Part shown: in pieces, positions 35,286-46,900 of the stretch | Layout of the letters: each line of letters opens with the position of its first letter | Numbering within the stretch: the first letter of the stretch is position 1 | Source of the DNA: Perca fluviatilis | Taxonomy: Eukaryota; Chordata; Actinopteri; Perciformes; Percidae | Direction of reading: 5' to 3' | DNA: 64,000 nt | Assembly: GCF_010015445.1 (NCBI RefSeq) | Contig: NC_053123.1 | Location: 3,559,739 to 3,623,738, forward strand | Position numbers and translations under genes: made by a program | Notes under the pieces: model-generated | What the model was told of the DNA's origin: nothing | The model's database searches: none | Seen by the model: the letters and a program-made list of their open reading frames with translations, nothing else

Positions 35286-35482
35286 ATAAGACCGAAATAA
35301 TATTATTAAAATAAATACACATAAACCATAAGATCGCATGAATAAATGTTGATTAAAACAGCGGTTATAGGGCTAAAAATACCAATAAGACCGAAATAAT
35401 ATTATTAAAATAAAGAAATTAATACCATGATAACATCTAAATAAATGTTGATAGATATAGCGTTATAGTTTTAAAAATATCA
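35286..35482 (+). repeat. 99-bp tandem repeat, two copies
   Basis: ATAAGACCGAAATAATATTA begins at 35286 and again at 35385. Both copies carry AAATAAATGTTGAT near their ends. Confidence 0.8.
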
Positions 35483-35550
35483 ATAACCAACAAAGCAATC
35501 CAGCTTCCCTGGCAATAAGAAATAATAACATTAAAAGAAATACATATAAG

Positions 35551-35735
35551 ATTTTGAGTTAAGGGGCCGTGTTCTTTCTTACGTCTATATCCGACGGTGA
35601 GGGATTAACATAAATGTCTATCTGACGGACCCCCACGTCGAAAACAACGCAAAAGGTACACTTCTTTCATTAGAACTTGATGCGAGGGGTCCTTGACCAT
35701 GCGTCACACATTTGACGAGTAGGGAGTGAGATTGT
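35551..35735 (-). repeat. Dispersed repeat, inverted partner of 29188-29368
   Basis: GATTTTGAGTTAAGGGGCCG, TACGTCTATATCCGACGGTG and GAGGGGTCCTTGACCATGCG are the reverse of the copy at 29188. Confidence 0.8.
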
Positions 35736-35753
35736 ATTGCCATGGCGGCAATA

Positions 35754-36663
35754 TCTCGTAAATGACCCCACTAATAATGCCCAAAATGATACCAAACTTC
35801 TACACTAGTACAAACAGGTTATGTACTCCTAAAACGATGGATTGTAAAGTTTGTAAGTACACCAGAAGTTTATGTAAATAACACTTGCCTGCTGGCTTCT
35901 GCTCTCTGCTGTTGTTGTTGCTGCTGTGAGACGAGTGCTTAGGGACATCTACAAATTACATCACCGAAAAGAGATGCAACAAAAATATTTTTTTATTTAA
36001 CTTTTTTTAAGTAAGTGCTGTAGTATAACTAGCAGGAGACAATTAATAATTGACGTAAGTTTGGAGACATTACCTTATTTAATCATTAAATTAATAAATA
36101 TTTTTGTTGTATCTCTTTTCGGTGTAGTAATTTGTAGACGGCCCTAAGCACTCGTCTAACTGCAGGTAGCAGCAGCAGCAGCAGAGCAGAAGAGAGCAGG
36201 CAAGTGTTCATAAACTTCTGGTATACTTACAAACTTTCCAGTCCATCGTTTTATGAGTGCATAACCTGTTTGTACTAGTGTAGACAGGGCCGTACTGGGA
36301 CTGAAAATCAGCCCGGGACTTTAAGCTGGAGAGGCCTTTTACACGAATGCCCTTGGTGCACGAGCAGAAGGATTTTTTTTTTGCAGTTATTTTAATTATA
36401 ATAGTGTTTTTATGGTATAAAGAGAATCAGATTACGCTGAAGACCTTCAGGAAACTTTAGGATGACACCTGCCTCCTCAGGTTGTATAAGCAAGTCACCA
36501 CTGCACTGAACACAACCAGGTCAGCAAAACCTAATCTCCAACACATAAGTCACAGTATACTGACTAACAGCATGTCATGTGCAGTCAGTTGGAGTGATAA
36601 AATAGTTACAAATACTCACACTGATATACTCAAAAACTACAATACAGTACCATAAAATAGAGA

Positions 36664-36723
<60 letters not shown>

Positions 36724-37483
36724 GTATGTGTGTGTGTGTGTGTGTGTTTGTCCTTACTTTCTAAGCTTGGCTCCCTGGCTCAGCTTGCCCTGTGATGGAC
36801 CCTGCCTCTGCTTACTGATTGTGCAGCTACATATCATATGCATGAGAAGAACATCAGTTATAAATATGACTAAGAATAAAACATTTTCTAGTTCAATCTG
36901 TGCTTCAATCAAGTTATTATCTAGTATGTGGAACTATTGGCATTTTATCCTATATGCAAAAATCTGATTGATTGATTTGCCTAATATGATTGCCTACCCA
37001 GCCCTGCACACTGCCCCTCTACCTGTCTGTTTCCTGCTCTTCCTCTCTTCTCCTCTCTCCTCCTCCTGCTGCTCCTACTCCTCCCCCTTTCTCCTGCTCC
37101 TCCTCCTCCTCTCCTGCCCTCCACCTACCACACATCCCATCCAAACCTGACTGAAAGTAACTCTTTTTACCTAAGTTTGAGCCAATCGGATGTCAGGAAA
37201 ACCATCAGTCCAACGTTAGGAGGGGCCCGCTTTGCCCCCCAAACGGACAGCATTTGGTTTGGCCGCGGAAACAAACACAGACACAGCGCTCCGCTACAGC
37301 TGAACGGCCGGCCAGGCCGGTCGCGTATAAGAAAAAAAACAAAAACGTATGGACCACCGGCCGGTTCGGCCTGAAATGGACCGGCCGTTCGGGATTGTTC
37401 CCGGTATTCCCGATGGCCAATCCGCCCCTGAGTGTAGAAGTTTGGTATAATTTTGGGCATTATTAGTGGGGTCATTTACGAGA
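35754..37483. mobile_element. Fold-back element with about 245-bp arms, split by a hAT
   Basis: The left arm runs from 35754 (TCTCGTAAATGACCCCACTA) to about 35996. The right arm, from about 36090, continues to 36284 and resumes at 37439, ending GGTCATTTACGAGA at 37483. TA lies outside each end (35752-35753 and 37484-37485). The arms carry CAG/CTG-rich words near 35915 and 36170. The 36285-37430 piece is a later insertion. Confidence 0.8.
36285..37430. mobile_element. Non-autonomous hAT element inserted in the fold-back arm
   Basis: The ends are CAGGGCCGTACTGGGACTG and, reversed, CAGGGGCGGATTGGCCATCG. AGTGTAGA is perfectly duplicated (36277-36284 and 37431-37438). The opposite arm of the host keeps the empty site (TTCTACACTAGTAC, about 35797). 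Inside are a (GT)n run (36666-36748), a pyrimidine-rich TCCTCC tract (37020-37130) and a GC-rich segment with GGCCGGCC words. Confidence 0.9.
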
Positions 37484-37485
37484 TA

Positions 37486-37660
37486 GAAACGTGGGTCCAT
37501 TAGCCTCTGTGCTAAGCTATTCAGCTGATAACGCTACTCTACGCTAACTCTCCCAATGTTAGACCCAGGTGAAAAAAGCTTCTGGGGGGGGTGTTTGGCT
37601 CGAGGTCATGGTGCAAAGGACCCTAGGGTGAAATTACTCCGAACCATCACTTTAAGTACA
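37486..37660. repeat. Fragment of a dispersed repeat
   Basis: GTGGGTCCATTAGCCTCTGT through GAACCATCACTTTAA ends like a TTAA-class MITE terminus; its partner end is not seen. Confidence 0.35.
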
Positions 37661-37686
37661 GTAACAAAGTATTTGTACTTTGTTAC
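37661..37686. repeat. Perfect 11-bp hairpin shared with the next hAT
   Basis: GTAACAAAGTA and TACTTTGTTAC around TTTG. The identical hairpin occurs at 38705-38730 inside the right end of the hAT element, so this is probably a fragment of the same family. Confidence 0.7.
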
Positions 37687-38212
37687 ATTACAACAATGCT
37701 AAACGTCAATTTTGCCGACTGACGCTGGAAGATCTTTCCAGTCAAGCAAGCTAATTTAGCCAATGTAGCATTTGGTTGGAAACACTGTATCTGGCTGCCT
37801 TAGCTGACTCGTACGCAAAAGCGTAGATTTGCATATGGACGGTAGGGAGATGGCCCTCCCAGTATTTTAGGAGGATGGAAGGAATGTCACTAACAATATT
37901 CAAGCGATCCCATTTGCATCATCTTACTGCTAGACATGGAGGAGGCCAGAGCTGATTATAAGGACAATGCACATTAATCAACATTTCTGTAAATGTGCGA
38001 GTGTTAACCAGCTGGCTAGTTCCTTTGATCAGTGTGCTCCAGTTATTTTCCAGTTATTTTCATTTGGAAAAAGTTTGGACTGGCAAGTTTGGTGTGATAT
38101 ATTTCCTCCGGTAGCTCTGTGTCTGCTGTCAAAATAGAGATGAGTAGTGTCATGGCTGCACAGGCTCGCCCTGCTTCTGATTCGTTAATACTTGTGCAAC
38201 CATGGTGCTAGC

Positions 38213-38742
38213 CAGAGGTGTCAAAAGTATTCACATTCATTACTCAAGTAGAAGTACAGAGACTAGGGTTTGAAAAGACTTCTGTAGAAGTTGAAGTATC
38301 AACTCAAGCTTCCATCTCAAGTAAAAGTACAAGTATAAGTATAAGTATAAAAATAAAAGTAATGTAAGGGGGAAAAAATTGCCATTAAGGACAAAAGTGT
38401 ACAAACCAATAGGGTGTCGGAATGGTATATGTTTATACTTCTCATCCAATCATAGTCAAATTCACTCTCTCCGGATTGGCGTGATTTATCTGGATAGGGT
38501 TTTTTGTCTGTGTTTTTTTTGAACGATGACAAGCCGGAATGAAAACAAGCCAAACTGAAATAGGAGTAACAAGGCTATTTTTAAAATGTAAGTAGTAGAA
38601 AGTATAGATAATTGCGTGAAAATGTAAGGAGTAGAAGTAAAACGTCTGCTGTAAAATAATTCCTCCAGTAAAGTATAGATACCTAAAATTTCTACTTAAG
38701 TAAGGTAACAAAGTATTTGTACTTTGTTACTTGACACCTCTG
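38213..38742. mobile_element. Non-autonomous hAT element with CAGAGGTGTCAA ends
   Basis: The ends are CAGAGGTGTCAAAAGTATTC and, reversed, CAGAGGTGTCAAGTAACAAA. GTGCTAGC is perfectly duplicated on both sides (38205-38212 and 38743-38750). The interior repeats words such as AAGTACAAGTATAAGTAT. Confidence 0.9.
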
Positions 38743-38750
38743 GTGCTAGC

Positions 38751-40408
38751 TACGAGCATGCACAGAGACATTTATGCTCCATGTCTTGTTCATTGCAGTA
38801 TTCTCCAGAAGGCCAGGGGGCGTACAAACAAAGTGATCTGTGAACTAGAAGGGCACTCAAAGAGCTCAGACCTCCGCCAAGGCATACCTTATTTCACAAT
38901 TTTAATGCATTGTGAGTTTACCCAGTCAGAAAGTATTTTTTTCCCCGATTATTTTGACACTACGTGAATGCAGCACAACCACCGCATTGTTAAAAAAAGT
39001 GCTGCCGCCAGCAATCAAGATAATGTCCACCAGCCAGGTACCACTGATCGTTCAATAGCCCAGGCAGTATGTGGAAGTTCTAGAGCATCCAGTCAATTTT
39101 CTAAATCATATATCACATCACTACACTATTTTAACAAACTAAACACAACCACAAATCTTTGATCCGTGTCGTCCATAACTGGACTAAATGGAAGAAACCA
39201 TTTAACTACTGTATGTAGAATACTTACTTTTATGGTAGAAGCACAAATATCCAGAAAAAAATGCTATTTTCCCGGTGTGGTATGCAGATGGCAGTGAATA
39301 TAGAACGAAACCACGGCGCGGTCAGTTACGGGGTCAGTTACATCTACTTCTCAGTGCTGTGCCTCGGGTCCTTGTAATTTCTACTGCAACTGGAAGTGGC
39401 AATAGATTTTTAAGTTAAATGCCTGAAATGTAAAATCTTAATGAAATGATCCATCAGAGTTGAAGGGTTGGTGAATGAGTCATTTGCTATAGGGTGGTGT
39501 TATGTTGGCTTCTAAGTGCTGCCAGAGACAGACCCAGGTTCAACTCTAAAGCTTGTGAAGCCCATATCTGTCATTAGTTTATTATGAGTTGTCAGTAGCT
39601 ATGAAAGCCTTCAGGTCTGAAGAATGATGGTAATATAGCATCATAATAGTAATTCCGTTCACTGCGTGAGCCCTATTAATCTTGTGTGAGTGAGAGTCAC
39701 TGGAACTCGTTGCTGTGATTAAAACTCACACATGACACTGACTAAACCATAATGCCAAACTTTTGGAAACTGGTGTATTATCAGCAGGACATTAGCTTAT
39801 GGAACCCCAAAGTGTTCCATATATAAATTGAGTAAAGGCCTGTCATATCATTTTTAGAGACATTTTTTTTTCAATTTGCCCTTTTTCAAAAGCCTGTTTT
39901 ATATTTTGTAATGTAAATGTTCCCAATCATATGTGAATATTTTTTTCATAATTGATTTATTTTAATGTTGAACACGTTGGGACTCCATATCAGCTAACTT
40001 CATGGGCTGCTGCTAAAATCAAAGCATTCTTCGCTTACGGATGTGTCCTGATGTTTATTTTGTTCTACATTTTATTTTTATATTAATTTTATTATTTTCA
40101 TCGGTCATCTCTCTTTATCTTAGATGGATAAAGGCATTCAATTTGTCTTTCACTTACTGAGTTAATGGGCCCTTCTGCAGTACATGAGCCCTGGCTCCTC
40201 ACTTGGAGCTCTCACTCACTTATTTATGTTTTGCTACCTAATATTTCCCGTGCCATCTGTACCATTTCCTGTTGTGCAAATAAGTATATGCTAATATTGA
40301 AAGTACAGCTTCACTTCATGGTTGTTTTGCTTGTATGATAGGGAGGCTGCCAGCTAAAATATAAATGCAGTGTAAAGCACACGTTTCAGTATCGGCACAT
40401 CTTTTTAT
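38751..40408. other. Unassigned stretch
   Basis: No gene or paired element ends recognised. Confidence 0.3.
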
Positions 40409-41040
40409 CAATTCAATTCAATTCAATTCAATTCAATTTTATTTATAGTATCAAATCATAACATAAGTTATCTCGAGACACTTTACAGATAGAGTAGGTC
40501 TAGACCACACTCTATAATTTACAAAGCCCCAACAATTCCAACAATTCCAGTAATTCCCTCAAGAGCAAGCAGTGCGACAGTGGCGAGGAAAAACTCCCTC
40601 TTGGGAAGAAACCTCGGACAGACCCAGGCTCTTGGTAATGTGTCTGAACGAGCCGGTTGGGGGTGTGATGAACAGTGGCAAGTAGTCACATTAATAATGG
40701 AACAGTGACTGGATGTAGCGGGAGCTGCAGGGTTCAGCAGGACGCAGCATGACATTGCAGGGCATCGCTGAGCTCAGCAGGGAGTGCAGCAGGACCACGC
40801 GACAGCTGCAACCAGGGTCTTGGTAGCGTTCTCCAAGGAAATACGCTGGGGAAAAAGCATAAGGACTCCGGGGAGTAAACTCCCCAGAAGCTAGGATTAG
40901 TAACAAGCATTTCTGGGACGGGCTGCACACAAATAGTAATAGTAATAGTAATAGTAACAGTAATAGAGCAGCTCAGTGTGTCAAAGGAAGGAAGTCCCCC
41001 GGCAGTCTAGAACTATAACAGCGTAACTATAACAGGTAAC
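40409..41040 (-). repeat. LINE 3' end, minus-strand copy
   Basis: Begins with the reversed tail (TCAATTCAATTCAATTCAAT) and is the inverted partner of 22890-23545. Apart from a few indels, such as an extra segment near 40640-40680, the copies read almost the same, so both are young. Confidence 0.8.
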
Positions 41041-41879
41041 TAACACTCCTGTCTCCAGGATAACAACTGGCATCGCACACTGCTGCCAGTGGCCATGAAG
41101 ATTTGGATGCGTGATCCAGTTTCCCAGCATTTCATGCAGGTAACCCAACTGTTGTTGAAACATTGAGGGGACTTAAAGGGTAATTTCATTTTTTTCCCAT
41201 TTCCCCATGCATTTGTGTCTAATAGACTAATGTGACCAAAAATCTTTGAAAGTGGTCCATTATTGAGCAAGATCGCAGCGACGGGCCGACGTTAACCAAG
41301 CTGCTATGTAACCTAATGAGGCAATTGTGCACCCTCAACTGTTGTCCAATAAAAGTGATTTTTATTTTGCCACAGACCGAATCGGATTTTAACTAAAAGT
41401 GTCATCAAGTGACATCAATCTCACAAGGTGGCGTCTTGTCCGAAGACAGCGGTGTAGAGAGTGGAACGCGAGTCGGGAGCCAGGTAGCCAGGGTTAAAAA
41501 AAAAAAACGATATTACCCTTTAAGATCTCATTTGGAGTCCATTGCACGGGCAAGGTGAGCAAACCCCAGGAACGATGACCCATGAAATCAAGGTGTGCAC
41601 AACTGCCTCCACCAGGCCCCATCCTCATTACAACATCTTGCAAAACAGGTAGGATAAGTTCACAGAGGCTCCAAGGCTCAGAAGGGAAGTTCAACCTTGA
41701 AACTGTATACTAGGACATATATGTATATGCAGGAAATGCACAACCTGTACATGGTCAGGGGTTATCACAAATGCCAGTAATCCCGGTGTGAAGTTAGATG
41801 AAAGGGTTTCTGTGGATGTCTTTTGATTTAGTCTCTGCATGTACAAAAAAGCCAGGTAATCAGACATAAGCCTGCTTAA
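41041..41879. other. Unassigned stretch
   Basis: No gene. AGGGGACTTAAAGGGTAATT (41164) and ATTACCCTTTAAGATC (41512) are inverted words with TTAA-like borders and may bound a small MITE of about 350 bp. Confidence 0.4.
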
Positions 41880-42200
41880 GAAATGCAAATTGCTTGCTTT
41901 TAGTTTCATAACAAAGAGTAAATAGGGACAGGTCTTTTTATCCCAATGAGCTGTGATGGACTCTGCGAGATGAGGAAGCCAATTCCTCTTCAAAGCAAAT
42001 TGAACAGAATTGATTCCGTCCCATCCTCTGCGAGAGCGCAGCTTCAAAGAGAATGTTTCTCCCAGGCCTTGTAACCAGCGTCATCCTACTGAAGCAAACC
42101 ACAGCCCCTGTGTTGTGTATGTGATCCACTAAACATGTAATGAATTCATTCCTCTTAAAGACAATTAGTCTGTTCAATCCCATCCTTTGAGCATGTTGAA
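41880..42200. promoter_or_regulatory. Candidate conserved non-coding element
   Basis: Repeat-free. AAGAAATGCAAATTGCTTGC contains an octamer-like ATGCAAAT, and AAAGACAATTAGTCTG a CAATTA homeodomain-like site. Two overlapping minus-strand ORFs (118 and 81 codons) lack known domains. Lies about 7.5 kb upstream of dpp10 exon 1. Confidence 0.25.
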
Positions 42201-42769
42201 TTTGGGTAAGTCCAATTTCCCACTAAAGCTAATGATTAATCACATGTATTACCCACTGTGTTCATTAATAGAATGTCCCATTGACGCACATGGTGAACCC
42301 ACCTTAACCGTTAACCCACATCCCCCGTTGATGCAGACTTTGCCAGGACAAATACTGTGGGCAAGTATTCTTGAAGAGATCCACTCAAAGTTCAAGACCT
42401 TTGATAAAAAGTTGAATAAATCCGCATAGCCTTAATCCGTTTAGTAATGACACAGTGTGTTCAACGATACCTAAGATGAAGAAAGATAAACAAGCCAGAG
42501 ACTGAAAAGAATGGAACAAAAGCCACATGTACTTTGATATGTTCTTAATTTTTGTTAGAGCGCTAAGAAAACACTTGGCAAAGTGTAATGGCCTTCACTG
42601 TTTGAACTAGAGTTAAATGAAATGTTACCAAACATAAATATGACTTTTTTTTTTCTTACACTACATACTTCATAAAATTCTATTTAAAATATATATATAT
42701 ATTTTTTCGTTTGAGGGACTTTTTGAAGCCATACACAGTGCATTCAATGTATTGCTCCAAAGAAGAATA
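42201..42769. other. Unassigned stretch
   Basis: No gene recognised; a short ATATAT run lies at 42690-42702. Confidence 0.3.
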
Positions 42770-43040
42770 GTAGTATTCATGGAATCGGCAGGTATCCTTG
42801 TACGGCTTTCAGATATCAGTCAATTAAAGGCCCTGAATGGCTAGAAGTAGTACTATCTTAGCTGAACAATACAGGAACCCATTCTTTAAGTTCTATATGT
42901 CCATAAGCCCGAAGCTTTTGCATGTTTCTTCTTCATTTATTGAGAAGCTCTCAGGAATTGCTTCAATGCTCAGCTCTGTCAGTGTGAAGAGAAGGCAGGC
43001 AGCCATCAAATTAGTTGGTTGAATCCCGTTTCGCCTGCAG
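42770..43040. promoter_or_regulatory. Candidate conserved non-coding element
   Basis: Repeat-free stretch of balanced composition upstream of dpp10. A 61-codon ORF inside has no known domain. Inference only. Confidence 0.2.
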
Positions 43041-43544
43041 GTAATAAGAATCTATTTTCCCCCCAACACCAGTGGCTGTGCACCGAGCACTATGCATACA
43101 ATAGTGCTTTGTAGTGACGGAAAAAAACCTTGAGGTCATTGAAAGAACCTGTTATGTGAAGCATGCACGCTCAGTCATGCGCATCACCTGTAGCGCTCCG
43201 CTTACAGCCATCTGAAGGAGGAAATATTAAAGAGTGATAACAATGAAGAAGAGTGTTGTTTTGTTGAGATGCGCACACATCTGCACATCACGTTGGATGC
43301 AAATGCAGTAATGTAAATTATGCATAAGTTATAGTTGCTATTGGGTGTGTCAGTTTTAAACCTTTCCCTAATTCCCCAATGTTAGGTTTAAAGGAAGAAA
43401 ACAAATGTTTTTTTTTTCAACTTGACTGTTGAGCATTGTTCAGGTGATCCAATGTCAAGAACTGCAAATGTATGAAAACCCTTGAAACGCATGCGATCCT
43501 GGAGTGAAAGCATGAAAATCCCCAAAATAAGAGTACGTTTTGGG

Positions 43545-43680
43545 TCCTTGGCAGCGGCCCGGTTTGAATCCGACCCCCGGCCCTTTGCTGCATGTCATCC
43601 CCTCTCTCTCCCCTTTTCATGTCTTTAAGCTAACCTGCCATAAAAGATATAGTCTAGAAATAATCTTTAAAAAAAAACTA
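43545..43680 (+). repeat. 5'-truncated tRNA-derived SINE
   Basis: Keeps the B-box-like GGTTTGAATCC, the core CCCTTTGCTGCATGTCATCC, CCCCTTTTCATGTCTT and an A-rich tail. The A-box half is missing. Confidence 0.8.
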
Positions 43681-43775
43681 AAAACAAATAAAAGTTATAT
43701 TGGGTTTTATATTGCAACCTTTTTTAAAGGTTTTCATATGTCGATTCAGAGACAGACAGAAAGTCACATCCATGG

Positions 43776-43950
43776 GCGCCTGGATAGCTCAGTTGGGCTA
43801 TATCCAGGCGCCCATATATAGAGGTTCACTCCTCGACGCTGCTGCATGTCATTCTCCCCCTCTCTCTCTCCCCTTTCATGTCTTCAGCTGTCCTGTCAAA
43901 ATAAAGGCCAAAAAATGCCCCAAAAATAATCTTAAAAAAAAAAGAAAGAA
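43776..43950 (+). repeat. tRNA-derived SINE with internal deletion
   Basis: Begins GGGCGCCTGGATAGCTCAGT with an A-box-like TAGCTCAGTTGG. The part between GACGC and TGCTGCATGTC that would hold the B box is absent. The body CTGTCCTGTCAAAATAAAGG and an A-rich tail follow. The first 43 bases form a hairpin: ATGGGCGCCTGGATA pairs perfectly with TATCCAGGCGCCCAT. Confidence 0.85.
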
Positions 43951-44037
43951 ACTAAAAAACTCCCATCCATGCAAAAACAATTAAGTACAAGACACAGACA
44001 TACTTAAACACACCTGATCCTGCATGCAGCCGTCTGT

Positions 44038-44065
44038 ACACACACACACACACACACACACACAC
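44038..44065 (+). repeat. (CA)n microsatellite
   Basis: About 14 CA units. Confidence 0.95.
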
Positions 44066-44445
44066 TCATCACCTATTCAGGCGTGACAGATTAAAGTGAA
44101 CCTGAAGCTGTTGCTTCAGATACAGTATCCTCGCCCCCTTGCATGAAATCAACTCCACACATTCACACTGAGCTCGCTGCACAGCCGATTACTTCATCTG
44201 CCGATGCACATCTGCAAAAGGGGAGTAATCACCAGAAAGTCTAAACATGTACAAGCAACTGCCTCCAGTCATTTACACCTGCCTGTACAGTGTTCTTTTA
44301 GCTGCATAAAATCAGCAGACCTTAATTAGAGTGTAGCCTGCTTTCAGTATTAGCATCAGTTCTCCAGTTTATAGCAAAGCTTAAAGGCTTAAACACAGTT
44401 GAATATGCTGCTGCAAGGTATTAATACACAGCTGAATGTAGAGCT

Positions 44446-45019
44446 GCAAAGATTAGTGATTAGTTGTCAAATATAAAATCATTTGAATTGTTTTGCATAA
44501 TCGATTAATCGGTTTGAGTCATTTTTTAAGACATGTTTTATTGAATATTCTCAATAAAGGTAATTCAAGCTCTGTTTAAAATCACTGTAAGTAAAAGATC
44601 CAATTTGCCTCAGCAAGTCTGTTCCTGTAGAATATTGTGTTTTGCTCAGTGTTCAGAATTGAGCTGCAAAGATTATCCGATCAATCGATTAGTTGTTAGA
44701 ACCAATACATTAATCACCAACTATTTTGATAATCGATTAATCGGTTTGAGTCATTTTTAAGAAAAGAAAATTCTCTGCTTCCAGCTTGTTAAATGTGAAT
44801 ATTGTTCTAGTTTCTTCTCCCCACTGTGACAGTAAACTGAATATCTTTTGAGTTGTGGACAAAACAAGACATTTGAGGATGTCATCTTGGGCTTTGAGAA
44901 ACACTGATCCACATTTTTCACCATTTTCTGACATTTAATAGAGCAAACAACTGATTGAATAATTGAGAAAATAATTCACAGATTAATCGACAATGAAAAT
45001 AATAATTATTGCAGCCCTA
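44446..45019 (-). mobile_element. hAT-like element, minus copy, with a partial second copy
   Basis: On the minus strand it starts at 45019 with CTAGGGCTGCAATAATTATT and carries GATTAATCGATTATCAAAAT. It is the inverted relative of 54171-54650. The phrase AATCGATTAATCGGTTTGAG occurs twice (44501 and 44732), so a second partial copy lies next to the first. Confidence 0.75.
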
Positions 45020-45369
45020 GCAGAATCACACCACAGCATGAGAAAATGAATACAACTGAATAGCATTATCTTGTGGAGCGTGGTGTTCAGCCTCTTGCCC
45101 TTATACAGACATTGATATGCAGCCTCAGACACATGCTAGTCAAGATGCAGCGGACAGGTTTGCTGTACAACATTCTTCTAATGAACCCCCCAGATAACAA
45201 TGCATGATGGGAAACAGATGTGCTACAATTGTTCAATTAAGCACCAGCCCTTTGATAAACAGGGCCCCTGCATCTCTAAACATGCACAGCCATAACTATC
45301 TGCAAAGCAGCACCCAGGGAGACACGCGGGACAAAGGAGACAAGCAAAAAGGATTTCTTTTTTCATAGA
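45020..45369. other. Unassigned stretch
   Basis: No gene recognised. Confidence 0.3.
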
Positions 45370-45600
45370 CAAAGAAGCACAGCTGAAACGCCATGACACC
45401 AGAGGGCTGCGCTGGTGTAATCTATCACCTTCTGAAGGCCACTGCAGACACATTTACTCACTGTGTCATGAAGAAACATATTTCCCCCCTGCCTGTGGAA
45501 TCGCCTCATATCAGCGCCTTTTCCCTGCAACATAGAGTTTCCCACAGCAGTGTAATAAGATTGTATCCCTGTATGCCATGCCATCATGATTAGGGTATTT
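45370..45600. promoter_or_regulatory. Candidate conserved non-coding element
   Basis: Repeat-free, balanced composition, about 4.1 kb upstream of dpp10 exon 1. ORFs of 66 and 80 codons overlap on opposite strands without known domains. Confidence 0.2.
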
Positions 45601-46313
45601 TTCAACGTTAAATTCCGTTATTGATGCACGTAGTGTCAAGATTAGTGAATAAGTAGTGCTGGAATTCGGTATGGACTTACTGTATATCAGACTTTATTGT
45701 TCCAAAAGTGTGCCATTCTAATGGATTTTATAAAGACGAATGAATGAAATCTATTTCTCATTTTATAAATGTAAAATGGTTTATGGACATTGGAGATCTA
45801 GCTATGACCTCAGCAATAACGCTGAATTTGACTTACATTTGGCAATTTCCCTTTTTCTGGTCAGTAGAAGTAGATGGAGATATGATAAAAAAAATAAAGA
45901 TACCAGTTGGCAGCGTGATGACATGTTGCAAAAGTCATACTGACAAAAACAGTGAAAAAAGATGTGGATGACATTATTATTGTGTGGCTGCAGAGGTGGT
46001 ATGAAAGCGTCATTTTAACCCGACTCTCCATCATGCGCTGCGTAATTATTGAGGGACCTCTGGTCAGCATCGCGTATGACAGCCTTCTCTGTCACGTCCG
46101 CTGTCAGACCAAAGTGCGATGATCGTCAATATGAGCTGAGCACTTTGTCAAGAGAATATCCATTTGTTTCCATTATCTGGCAACTCAACATGAATCAATA
46201 TAGGAAGCTAAATTACAAACAGAAGCACAGTTCTCTTCTTCATCTGAGAATTGTAATAACTGTTCATTCTTAAGCACGTCTATGACTTTCTGGGCTGCTA
46301 AAGTGCCTAATTA

Positions 46314-46316
<3 letters not shown>

Positions 46317-46371
<55 letters not shown>
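46317..46371 (+). repeat. (GT)n microsatellite
   Basis: About 27 GT units. Confidence 0.95.
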
Positions 46372-46372
<1 letters not shown>

Positions 46373-46499
46373 GTAAAATCACTCCAGTTTTCACAAATGC
46401 GCTGTACTGCTATTGGAGATTTGACAGCACTTATAATCTACTGTATTTAATTATGCACCAAAGAAAAGTTATCAGGTGAAACAGATTCAAAATGGCAAG

Positions 46500-46900
46500 A
46501 AGCACTCCACACCAGTCAACGCATTCATATTGAACGGGTTCGTAGTATATCATACGAAAACTAATGAACAACAATTGGTTTGACACCCTGTGACCGCCAG
46601 CTGATCACATGACAACGTTTACAGTTAAGTTTAGCCAAGATAAGGTGACTGTGAGCCGGTCACAGAGCACTGTGAGGTTACGGTTACGCTAAGTTTAGGC
46701 ACCAAAACAACAGAAACATTTTTTGTAGTTTGGGTTGAAATACCGGTCCCCTGAAATAGTACTTCCGGGACACAAACACCCATTTTCTGGGTGAAGGTCT
46801 TGTGTATTCCCCTTAATTAATTCCGGGACACAAACTCCTCTCCCCTGTTTGAAAGCCCTGGGTTTTAAGACCCAACCATACACCCACATACACATACATA
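46500..46900. repeat. Dispersed repeat of the GTTTAGGCACCAAAAC type
   Basis: CTAAGTTTAGGCACCAAAAC, GTTTGGGTTGAAATACCGGT and TTCCGGGACACAAACACCC resemble the family at 51580 and 52600. Borders not found. Confidence 0.5.

Noticed and set aside
36665..36967. 100-codon Cys/Val-rich ORF as a secreted peptide
   Set aside because: The Cys-Val run is the translation of a GT microsatellite.
43776..43850. True tRNA gene at the SINE head
   Set aside because: It lacks the B box and an acceptor stem consistent with a tRNA; the SINE body and A-rich tail follow directly.
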